Assembly (NCBI GenBank): GCA_945861095.1
Contig: CAMATI010000008.1
Coordinates: 1-46,140, forward strand
DNA: 46,140 nt
Reading direction: 5' to 3'
DNA from: Asaia bogorensis
Lineage (GTDB): Bacteria; Pseudomonadota; Alphaproteobacteria; Acetobacterales; Acetobacteraceae
The position numbers were made by a program, and so were the translations under genes. The notes under the pieces are model-generated. The model saw only the letters and a program-made list of their open reading frames with translations, was not told where the DNA came from and did not search any database. Of the stretch, positions 39,574 through 46,140 are shown piece by piece (within the stretch, counting starts at the first letter, position 1; each line of letters begins with the position of its first letter).

Positions 39574-41214
39574 CTATTTCCAGGGCTTCTGATCGGGACG
39601 CGAGACGCGCTCGAACACGTCGCCCAACTCATGCCGGCCCGGGATCGGCTGGAACTTACCGACCATCTTCTTGTTCACCGCATAGTATCCCATGCCCTCG
39701 ATGATCGGTACCGCAACCCAGGCGTTGTTGAGCAGATCCAGCATCTTATCCGACAATTCGGTGCGCTTCGCCGGATCGCGTTCGGCATTCAGCGCCGCGT
39801 AGACCTTGACGAAATCCTCGCAGGTCTTGTCGCAGGTGGTCTTGTCGCCCAACAGGCGTTGGGAACTGTCCGGCGCGAAGGCCGCATTGTAGCGCCATGC
39901 CAGATCGGGACGCCCGGCGGTGCGATACATAGACACATTGCCGGTCAACTGCGGCTGGTCGCCATTCGCCAGCGGCGCGAAGGATCCCCACTCATAATGC
40001 TTCAGGTTCACCTTCACGCCGATCTTGGTCCACATGTCGGCGACCGCGGTGCCGATATCGACCATGAACTGCGTTCCCGGCAGTGCCGTGTTCATAAAGG
40101 TCAGTTCGAACCCGTTGGGGTAGCCTTCCTCGACCAGGATCTGCTTGGCGCGGGCGGGATCGTAGCGCAGCGCCTCCTTCGACCATTTGGCCCAGCGGTC
40201 ATGGCTGATGAACTCGCTATAGGGGAAGGCCGCGAACGGAAACGGCATGCTCGCCTTGCCGTTCATCACGTGGTCGATGATCTGCTGACGATCGACTGCC
40301 AGCGACAGCGCCTCCCGCACGCGCGCATTGGCGACCGGCGTGCCTTTCACTCCGGGCTTGAAACTGCCCCAAAACTGATACAGCGCCTGCATCGTGCCGG
40401 GAACGGACAGCACCTCCAGCCCGCCCTTCGAAGCGCTCAGCATGGTTTCCGGCCCGATCGACGCGATCCCCGCCTCCCCGGTACGCACCATGGCCACCCG
40501 CGTGCTTTCCTCCGGCACCAGGAGCATGTGCAGATTCTTGAAGCTGGGCGTGCCGCGCCAGTGCGGGTAGTCGACCGCGATATACTCGATCCGGTCGCCG
40601 GGCACGTTCCGCCCGAACCGCCACGGGCCACTGCCGACCGGCTTCTTGCGGAACTCCTCCTCCCCCACCTTCTCAATATACGCCTTCGGCATTACCGTCC
40701 CTTCCGGCGCCGTCGCTCGGCTGAACGTGGAGGGCAGGCCGATCTGCACGCTGGTGGTGTTTACCCGCACCGTCAGGTCATCGATCACGTCGATGCTCTT
40801 GATGACGCGGCGCATTACCGCGGCGGCGGCGGCGGTCGAATTCGGCGCCATGTGGCGTTCCAGGCTGAACTTGATATCCGCCGCCGTCAGCTTGTCGCCG
40901 TTATGGAAGCGCAGGTTCGGCCGCAGGGTAAAGGTCCAGCTCAGCCCATCGTCGGAGAGCTGCCATTTTTCGGCGACTCCCGGCCCCAGGCCACCCTTTT
41001 CCAGGTCGAAGCCGACCAGCGAGTCATACATCGCCGCCTGGTAGACCGCGTTGCCGGGCCGACCTTCCAGAATCGGATCCAGGGTCTGGCCGCTGAGCGA
41101 TTCAACTGCAAAGACCAGCGTGCCTTTCTGGGTTTGCGCGGCGAGCGGCTGGGCGGTGGCCACGGCCACGCCAAACACACACGCCAATCCGATTGACATT
41201 TGCCGGGTCGTCAT
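39574..41214 (-). CDS. Periplasmic substrate-binding protein of peptide/nickel-type ABC importer
   Basis: The 546-residue precursor has a signal peptide (MTTRQMSIGLACVFGVAVATAQPLAA) with probable cleavage after residue 26. It belongs to SBP family 5 (DppA/OppA-like): ESLSGQTLDPI, AEKWQLSDDGLSWTFTLRPNLRFHNGDKLTAADIKFSLERH, YKAARE-type VNTTSVQIGL and the DHVMNGKAS segment. GGGAGG upstream of the ATG at 41214 fixes the start; the frame continues upstream into the 12-bp repeat but is not coding. It is the first gene of the five-gene operon and divergent from def. The ligand is unknown; this family binds peptides, nickel, glutathione and other small solutes. Confidence 0.93.
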   Translation of the reverse strand: MTTRQMSIGLACVFGVAVATAQPLAAQTQKGTLVFAVESLSGQTLDPILEGRPGNAVYQAAMYDSLVGFDLEKGGLGPGVAEKWQLSDDGLSWTFTLRPNLRFHNGDKLTAADIKFSLERHMAPNSTAAAAAVMRRVIKSIDVIDDLTVRVNTTSVQIGLPSTFSRATAPEGTVMPKAYIEKVGEEEFRKKPVGSGPWRFGRNVPGDRIEYIAVDYPHWRGTPSFKNLHMLLVPEESTRVAMVRTGEAGIASIGPETMLSASKGGLEVLSVPGTMQALYQFWGSFKPGVKGTPVANARVREALSLAVDRQQIIDHVMNGKASMPFPFAAFPYSEFISHDRWAKWSKEALRYDPARAKQILVEEGYPNGFELTFMNTALPGTQFMVDIGTAVADMWTKIGVKVNLKHYEWGSFAPLANGDQPQLTGNVSMYRTAGRPDLAWRYNAAFAPDSSQRLLGDKTTCDKTCEDFVKVYAALNAERDPAKRTELSDKMLDLLNNAWVAVPIIEGMGYYAVNKKMVGKFQPIPGRHELGDVFERVSRPDQKPWK

Positions 41215-41350
41215 CGGCCACCTCCCTGTGACGCGCTCGATTCTTGGGCTTTGCGCCTGCTTGCGATCATTTGCCACACATCGGGCGGTGTCAACGGAGC
41301 AAGGCGCGCGCGTCGGGCCAACCACTGCGCCGCGCACCGGAAGCGGCCCT

Positions 41351-41446
41351 GAAGCTACCCTTGGAGCCACTCTTGGAGCCACCCTGGGAGCCATCCTGGG
41401 AGCCACCCTGGGAGCCATCCTGGGAGCCACCCTGGGAGCCACCCTT
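41351..41446. repeat. 12-bp tandem repeat, eight units
   Basis: GGAGCCACCCTG and variants are repeated without gaps at 41351, 41363, 41375, 41387, 41399, 41411, 41423 and 41435; units alternate ACCCTG and ATCCTG in the middle, giving a 24-bp higher-order period. It lies between the divergent ABC operon and def, so it separates two promoters. All three plus frames stay open through it, which creates false extensions of neighbouring genes. Confidence 0.93.
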
Positions 41447-41522
41447 GGAGACCAAACAACCCAGACACGATCCGTCCGTCACATCCGTTGATAACCGCGC
41501 CTCGGACCGCTACATGCGCCAC

Positions 41523-42080
41523 ATGGCGAACGACACAATGATCAGCGACACGATCGGCACGATGCCCATCCTGATTGCGCCCCATCCCACCCTGAAAGCC
41601 AAGGCCAAGGCGGTGACCGCGGCCGACGACGATGCGATCCGCGACCTGATCGCGCGCATGTTCGCCACGATGTATCGCGCCCCCGGTATCGGCCTGGCGG
41701 CACCGCAGGTCGATGTTACGCTTCGCGTGATCGTGGTCGACCTGGTGCCGAAGGACAAGAACGACCCGCACGCCCTGATCAATCCGGAAATCGTCGCCGC
41801 CAGCGAGGAACTCGCCACGCGCGAAGAAGGCTGCCTGTCGCTTCCCGGCCAATACGCCGACGTTCCCCGCCCGGCACGGGTCCGGGTGCGCTACCTGGAC
41901 CAGACCGGCGCCAGGCGGGAAATGGACGCGGACGACCTGCTATCCGCCTGCGTGCAGCATGAAATCGACCATCTGAACGGCGTGCTGTTCGTCGATCACA
42001 TCTCCATCCTGAAGCGCAACATCATCATGCGGCGCTTGGCGAAGGACCAGCGACTGAAGCGCGACGACATGAAGCGTTAG
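41523..42080 (+). CDS. def: Peptide deformylase
   Basis: Removes the formyl group from nascent N-termini. From the ATG at 41523 the protein has 185 residues with the three metal motifs: GIGLAAPQ (55-62), EGCLS (102-106) and HEIDH (146-150). The body starts MPILIAPHPTLKAKAKAV at residue 14, and starts at 41514, 41538 or 41562 are also possible, as none has a good ribosome-binding site. A much longer frame through the 12-bp repeat is rejected. It leads a def-fmt-truA unit; fmt starts four bases after its stop. Confidence 0.95.
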   Translation: MANDTMISDTIGTMPILIAPHPTLKAKAKAVTAADDDAIRDLIARMFATMYRAPGIGLAAPQVDVTLRVIVVDLVPKDKNDPHALINPEIVAASEELATREEGCLSLPGQYADVPRPARVRVRYLDQTGARREMDADDLLSACVQHEIDHLNGVLFVDHISILKRNIIMRRLAKDQRLKRDDMKR

Positions 42081-42083
42081 GCG

Positions 42084-42992
42084 ATGCGCCTCGCTCTTAT
42101 GGGCAGCCCCGACTTCTCGGTACCGACCTTGCACGCCCTGCACGCGGCGGGGCACGACATTGCCGCGGTCTATTGCCAGCCGCCACGCCCGGCCGGCCGA
42201 GGCCAGGCCCTGCGCCGATGTCCCGTGCATGTCGCGGCCGATGCGCTTGGGCTCCCGGTCCGCACCCCGGAGCGATTGCGGACCGACCTGGCGGCGCAGG
42301 CGGCGTTCGCGGCGCTCGGTCTGGATGTCGCGGTGGTGGTTGCCTACGGGCTGATCCTGCCTCAGGCCATGCTGGATGCGCCCGGGACCGGTTGTCTTAA
42401 CATCCATGCCAGCCTGTTGCCACGCTGGCGCGGGGCCGGACCGATCCAGGCGGCCATTCTGGCGGGGGACACGGAAACCGGCGTGACGATCATGCAAATG
42501 GAAGCCGGACTGGACACCGGTCCTATGCTGCTGCGGCAGGCGGTGCCGATCACCGCCACCACCACGGCGGCCACCTTGCACGACACGTTGGCGGCACTCG
42601 GTGCCCGGATGATCCTGACCGCGCTCGAATCCCCCCCTGCCCCGGTGGCCCAGCCCGACGCCAGGGTGACCTATGCCCCGAAACTGAACCGAGAGGACGG
42701 GCGGATCGATTGGTCGCGGCCGGCCGAGGTGATCGACCGCCGCATCCGTGCGTTCGATCCCTGGCCGGGAACCTTCACGACGCTTGGAACCACGGTGTTC
42801 AAGGTGTTGGCGGCGGACATGGTGGATGGGCGCGGGCAGCCGGGTACGATGCTGGACACTGAACTGACGATCGCATGCGGCGAAGGCGCCATCCGCCCGA
42901 CCCGCGTCCAATGGCCAGGACGCGCGGCGATGGAGACGGCGGCGTTCCTGCGGGGGCACCCGATCGCACCTGGGACGGTGTTCGGCACGTGA
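42084..42992 (+). CDS. fmt: Methionyl-tRNA formyltransferase
   Basis: Formylates Met-tRNA for initiation. The 302-residue protein has [17 protein letters not shown] with Asn106 and His108, and GLDTG with Asp144, the catalytic triad positions known from E. coli. [13 protein letters not shown] at the N-terminus is normal. The C-terminal domain is the usual OB-fold that holds the tRNA, slightly short. It begins four bases after def, a standard pair because the formyl group it adds is removed by the def product. Confidence 0.95.
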   Translation: MRLALMGSPDFSVPTLHALHAAGHDIAAVYCQPPRPAGRGQALRRCPVHVAADALGLPVRTPERLRTDLAAQAAFAALGLDVAVVVAYGLILPQAMLDAPGTGCLNIHASLLPRWRGAGPIQAAILAGDTETGVTIMQMEAGLDTGPMLLRQAVPITATTTAATLHDTLAALGARMILTALESPPAPVAQPDARVTYAPKLNREDGRIDWSRPAEVIDRRIRAFDPWPGTFTTLGTTVFKVLAADMVDGRGQPGTMLDTELTIACGEGAIRPTRVQWPGRAAMETAAFLRGHPIAPGTVFGT

Positions 42993-43747
42993 CCTTGTGG
43001 GCATTGAAGCTGGAATATGACGGCGGCCCGTTCGTGGGTTGGCAGCGTCAGGCGGTCGGCGTGTCCGTCCAGGCCATCGTGGAAGAGGCCGCGGCCAACC
43101 TGACCCGTGGCGACCCGGTCGCCAGCGTCGTCGCCGGACGCACGGACGCCGGTGTGCATGCCGAGGCACAGGTGGTGCAACTGCGTCTGCCGGAGGGCTA
43201 CCGGCCGGAGAAAGTGCGGGACGCGCTGAACTATCACATGAAGCCGCACCCCGTGGTCGTGCTGGCGGCGGCCGTTGCGCCCGAGGGATGGAACGCGCGC
43301 TTCTCGGCCATCCGCCGAGCCTACCGGTACCGAATTCTGAACCGTCGATCCCGTCCCGCCCTGGCGTTGGGCCGGGTCTGGCACGTCCCGCATGCCCTGG
43401 ACGCGGATGCCATGCACGACGCTGCCCGATTGCTGCTGGGCCGGCACGATTTTACCTCCTTCCGCGCCGCATCCTGCCAGGCGAAATCGCCGATCCGCAG
43501 CTTGGATCGCCTGGATGTGCGCCGCGACGGCGACATCATTGAAATCGTCACCGAGGCCCGCAGCTTCCTGCATCATCAGGTGCGCAATCTGGTGGGAACA
43601 TTGCGCCTGGTTGGGGACGGCGCGTGGAAAGCCGAGCGGGTCACGGCGGCACTGGCGGCGATGAACCGAGCGGCGGCGGGGCCGACGGCGCCACCCGACG
43701 GGCTTTCTCTGGTGGGTGTGTATTATCCGGTCGATCCGTTTGGGTGA
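42989..43747 (+). CDS. truA: tRNA pseudouridine(38-40) synthase
   Basis: Modifies uridines 38-40 of the anticodon stem. The 252-residue protein has [15 protein letters not shown] at the N-terminus, the catalytic Asp53 in GRTDAGVHA, the [15 protein letters not shown] segment and the [13 protein letters not shown] block. The start is a GTG (42989) that overlaps the fmt TGA as GTGA, so the third gene is translationally coupled. A longer frame inside fmt is rejected because the N-terminus would then be too long and unlike the family. Confidence 0.95.
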   Translation: MTLWALKLEYDGGPFVGWQRQAVGVSVQAIVEEAAANLTRGDPVASVVAGRTDAGVHAEAQVVQLRLPEGYRPEKVRDALNYHMKPHPVVVLAAAVAPEGWNARFSAIRRAYRYRILNRRSRPALALGRVWHVPHALDADAMHDAARLLLGRHDFTSFRAASCQAKSPIRSLDRLDVRRDGDIIEIVTEARSFLHHQVRNLVGTLRLVGDGAWKAERVTAALAAMNRAAAGPTAPPDGLSLVGVYYPVDPFG

Positions 43748-43899
43748 GGTTGCCCATACCAAGGGCATTGAGCGGCAGCGTCCCCCCCACCGCTATTGCC
43801 GTTCTCAATCCGGCATCCTCCCCCCGACACAGAAGCTCGGTAATCACGCCAGGGGGGCGCCAGAGGGGCGCCAGAGGTTGACGGGAATTGCCGTCGGTA

Positions 43900-44454
43900 T
43901 CACGCATCGCGTCCGAACGCCTGGCGTCGCAGTTCCTTCAGCCGCTCCTGCCCACCCGGCATTTTCGGGTTGATTTCCAGCAGCTTCTGGCAAGCGGTGT
44001 AGGCGCTTTTCCAGTCCTCCCGCGCCGAGGCGATGTCCACCAGGGTGCGCCAGGCAGCGAAGGCGCGCGGTTCCCGGCGCAGGGTCTCCTCGATATCGAC
44101 CACCGCGCCGATGGTATCGCCGGCGCGAAACTTGGCGATGGCGCGTTGGTGATAGGCTTCCGGCAGGGTGGGATCCAGGACGATGGCGTCGGTGAACACC
44201 TCGATCGCGTCATCGTAGGATTTCGCGACCATGTCGCGCAGCCCGCGGGCCATCAGCAAGGTCACCGCCGGGGTGCCGGATTCCATCTCCATGCGCCGCA
44301 GCCGGCCTTCGATCATGCCAGCGATTTCTTCGCTCGGGGCAACGGCGAGGGCATCGCGCAACTGCTCGATCGCGGCGCGTTTGTCCTCGCCACGTTGGGC
44401 CTGGCCCGTCAGCGGCACCAGCAGGAGCAGAGCGGCAAGAAGCAGCGAGCGCAT
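43900..44454 (-). CDS. Exported tetratricopeptide-repeat protein
   Basis: The 184-residue product has a signal peptide (MRSLLLAALLLLVPLTGQAQ). It continues with helical repeats: SYDDAIEVFTDAIVLDPTLPEAYHQRAIAKF and GDTIGAVVDIEETLRREPRAFAAW, and WKSAYTACQKLLEINPKMPGGQERLKEL, which are three TPR units with the A-x-x-x-F and P motifs. It is probably periplasmic and a scaffold. Such small TPR proteins are often encoded near truA/def in Acetobacteraceae, but I recall no specific function. It is convergent with truA, 152 bp away, and monocistronic. Confidence 0.85.
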   Translation of the reverse strand: MRSLLLAALLLLVPLTGQAQRGEDKRAAIEQLRDALAVAPSEEIAGMIEGRLRRMEMESGTPAVTLLMARGLRDMVAKSYDDAIEVFTDAIVLDPTLPEAYHQRAIAKFRAGDTIGAVVDIEETLRREPRAFAAWRTLVDIASAREDWKSAYTACQKLLEINPKMPGGQERLKELRRQAFGRDA

Positions 44455-44543
44455 GAGCTATTTCCCGCCGATCGCGCGCAAGGTGCAAGCCCTATTGCGT
44501 CTCCGCGCGCGGGATATAGCCGGACGCAGGCCCGTCCGCCGGA

Positions 44544-45272
44544 TCAGGCGTTGGTGATCCCGCCATCGATGGTGATCGTCTGCCCGGTGATGTAGGTCGA
44601 ATCGCGGGAACATAGAAAGCGGATCACGGACGCCACCTCCGACGGGGTGCCGAACCGTTTCAGAGGGATCTCCTGGCGATAGGCGTCACCGCGTTCGGCG
44701 ATCAGCGGCTCTGACATGCGGGTTTCGATCACCCCCGGCGCGATGGCGTTCACCAGCACATCCGGGGCCAGTTGGCGGGACAGCGCGCGGGTCAGGCCGA
44801 CGATGCCGCCCTTCGCCGCCGAATAGGACAGCCGGTTGGCGCTGCCACGACGATAGGCGATGGAGCTGGCCAGGACGATCCGCGCCGTATCCCGCCGATC
44901 GAAGCGAGTCTTGAAGGCCACCGCCATGTCATAGGCATTGGTCAGGTTGGCGGCGATGGCGCGGTTCCAGACTGCGTGGTCGTCGGCGTCCAGGGCATCT
45001 GGCTCATACACGCCGGCCAGGTGGATCATGGCGAAGACCGGACCACCGGCGGCGTCCAACGCGGCGGCGCAGGCAGCAGGCGTATCCAGCGCCGAGGTCC
45101 AAATGCCGAGCCGGACGCGGCCGAGGCGTTCTTGCGCGGCGGCGAGGCGGTCGGGGTCCTGGTCGACCATGATGACGTGACCGCCCTGTTCCATGAACAG
45201 GCGCGCGGTTTCCACGCCGATCCCGCCGGCGCCACCGGTGACAACGATGCGTTTGCCGGTGAATTCGGACAT
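44544..45272 (-). CDS. Short-chain dehydrogenase/reductase
   Basis: NAD(P)-dependent oxidoreductase of the classical SDR type, 242 residues. TGGAGGIG (12-19) is the nucleotide-binding glycine motif, followed by the acidic VDQD (36-39) at the end of beta2, which suggests NAD rather than NADP. The catalytic Ser136/137, Tyr150 and Lys154 (YSAAK) are present, with NLTNAYDM in the expected position and APGVIETRM near the C-terminus. GGAGGAAA upstream of the ATG at 45272 is excellent. Substrate unknown; no operon partner. Confidence 0.93.
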   Translation of the reverse strand: MSEFTGKRIVVTGGAGGIGVETARLFMEQGGHVIMVDQDPDRLAAAQERLGRVRLGIWTSALDTPAACAAALDAAGGPVFAMIHLAGVYEPDALDADDHAVWNRAIAANLTNAYDMAVAFKTRFDRRDTARIVLASSIAYRRGSANRLSYSAAKGGIVGLTRALSRQLAPDVLVNAIAPGVIETRMSEPLIAERGDAYRQEIPLKRFGTPSEVASVIRFLCSRDSTYITGQTITIDGGITNA

Positions 45273-45500
45273 TTCAGTTTCCTCCGACGGCTGGAGTGCT
45301 TTCACCGTGGTGGAAAACGGCGGGTCACTCAGGCGACATGCACCAATAGCGGCTCCATTTGGCGCGTGGCCAGCCCCCCACGGTATTGGCCCACATCGGT
45401 GTCGTCCGCACCGGGAGGGTCCGCGCAGGCGAGCCAATGCCGCAACAGCGTGCGCTTGCGGACGTGATCGCGCGTCCCGGGGTGGATTACCGGGTGTGGC

Positions 45501-45845
45501 TCACGACCCGAGGCGCAGGCGGGTGGGGTCCTTACGGAATCCTTCGGGATCGACCAGGGCTTTCCAATAAAGCAGCGCACAGGCCGCGCCGACCGGCAGA
45601 TCGGGAAATTGGTTGCGCACGGCGACCTGAGCGAACTGGCCCTTCGAGGTTCCCTGCAGCAACTGGCCGATCATCTGTTCGGCGATCGTGCCTTGCGCCT
45701 GCGGGCCCTTGTCCTTGACGTCGGCAAAGGTCCGGACGGCGATCCGCTCTAGCGCATCGCACTCACTGGATGAATCCTCGTTGATCAGCGGATAGCCGAA
45801 GAAGCCACCCGCCGCGACAATGACGAGCAACAAAAGAAGTTTCAT
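45501..45845 (-). CDS. Small exported protein of unknown function
   Basis: The 114-residue product begins with a hydrophobic segment (MKLLLLLVIVAAGGFFGYPLIN) that is either a signal peptide or a membrane anchor. The rest is mostly helical, with two Cys (Cys29 and Cys88) and a conserved-looking RNQFPDLPVGAACALLYWKAL stretch. I do not recognise a named family. AAGGCGGAA about seven bases upstream supports the ATG at 45845. The 228 bp between it and the SDR gene show nothing, though an overlapping longer frame exists that I judge to be a shadow. Confidence 0.7.
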   Translation of the reverse strand: MKLLLLLVIVAAGGFFGYPLINEDSSSECDALERIAVRTFADVKDKGPQAQGTIAEQMIGQLLQGTSKGQFAQVAVRNQFPDLPVGAACALLYWKALVDPEGFRKDPTRLRLGS

Positions 45846-46099
45846 AACAGCGTTCCGCCTTGGGCCAGACGGTCGAGCCTACCGACTTCCGGGGCCGGGG
45901 GGAACCGCGATGCGCCGCGGATGCGCGCCCGCCCAGATGAGTCGGTCGATGCGACGGCTCGGCCACGGATTGCGCCAACCGGCCGTACAGGGCTTAACCC
46001 ATGTTTAGCACCCACCAAAATAAACCTCATATTATCAGTATCTTGTGCCGCCTCTGCGGCTCGTGTGGCACTACAACCGCGTCATAGGGGGTTCAGACG

Positions 46100-46140
46100 G
46101 TGCGTCTCTGGATCCCTCCCGGCGAGGCATCGATCCCCAG
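46100..46140 (+). CDS. 5' end of a gene cut by the window edge
   Basis: A GTG at 46100, preceded by AGGGGG at about eight bases, opens a frame of 13 codons (VRLWIPPGEASIP) that runs to the window end. The region before it (46000-46060) is the most AT-rich stretch near here, with CATATTAT, and could hold the promoter. Because only 13 residues are visible, no family can be named. The remaining DNA from 45846 to 46099 shows no other gene. Confidence 0.45.
   Translation, partial: MRLWIPPGEASIP

Noticed and set aside
41215..41442. N-terminal extension of the ABC binding protein with MAPRV repeats
   Set aside because: It is translation of the 12-bp repeat; a strong ribosome-binding site and a signal peptide begin at 41214.
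41244..41522. N-terminal extension of peptide deformylase rich in EPPWEP
   Set aside because: This too is read-through of the 12-bp repeat; deformylases begin near MPILIAPHP.
45329..45580. 83-codon minus-strand frame between the SDR and the small exported protein
   Set aside because: No ribosome-binding site, no recognisable pattern, and it overlaps the better-supported gene at 45501-45845.

Overview
The window looks like chromosomal DNA of a GC-rich alphaproteobacterium. An Acetobacteraceae/Rhodospirillales relative is my best guess. This rests on gene content (a complex I NDUFS4-type accessory protein, CarD, a periplasmic DUF192 protein, a ThrB1-type homoserine kinase, the def-fmt-truA order) and on GC-rich intergenic repeats. 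It is inference, since no rRNA is present. No prophage, CRISPR array or classical defence island is visible.

Layout. 1-135 is the 3' end of an IS630-type transposase. 247-3575 is a translationally coupled ileS-lspA pair on the minus strand. 3750-6379 holds a small two-helix membrane protein, a vanadium-dependent haloperoxidase and a small conserved hypothetical. 6795-15889 is metabolic and regulatory: a malate/lactate dehydrogenase-family enzyme, a VapBC-type toxin-antitoxin pair with a palindrome in front of it, an MmgE/PrpD protein, a quinone oxidoreductase, a Crp/Fnr regulator, a short acyl-CoA dehydrogenase, an M20 amidohydrolase and a membrane sensor kinase whose phosphoacceptor histidine is aspartate. 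15851-17962 is copC-copD.

18249-23049 is mostly housekeeping: rnhA, thrB, the NDUFS4-like gene, tRNA-Pro(TGG), a fatty-acid-hydroxylase-like membrane protein, cspA, carD, a DUF192 gene and a DOPA-dioxygenase-like gene. 23256-27277 holds a secreted protein with a PEP-CTERM-like tail, an acyl-CoA synthetase and a thiolase; the last two are separated by a head-to-head repeat with a 33-bp perfect stem. 27508-34010 is on the plus strand: a CorA/ZntB-type transporter, a lactonase-fold protein, a MASE1 histidine kinase with a FixJ-type response regulator, a small membrane protein and a TerC/YjbE-type membrane protein. 34382-41214 is a minus-strand peptide/nickel-type ABC transporter (binding protein, two permeases, two ATPases) followed by a CaiB-type CoA transferase. 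41523-43747 is def-fmt-truA. The end holds a TPR protein, a short-chain dehydrogenase, a small secreted protein and the first codons of another gene.

Several genes suggest acyl-CoA and organic-acid catabolism (CoA transferase, CoA ligase, thiolase, acyl-CoA dehydrogenase, MmgE/PrpD), but they are dispersed and do not make one recognisable pathway. The intergenic DNA is unusually rich in structure: five short tandem-repeat arrays, three families of larger inverted or modular repeats and one potential G-quadruplex. No clearly new multi-gene system could be demonstrated. The best candidates for novelty are the histidine-less kinase that overlaps copD, the haloperoxidase with its small membrane-protein neighbour, and the modular palindromic repeats.
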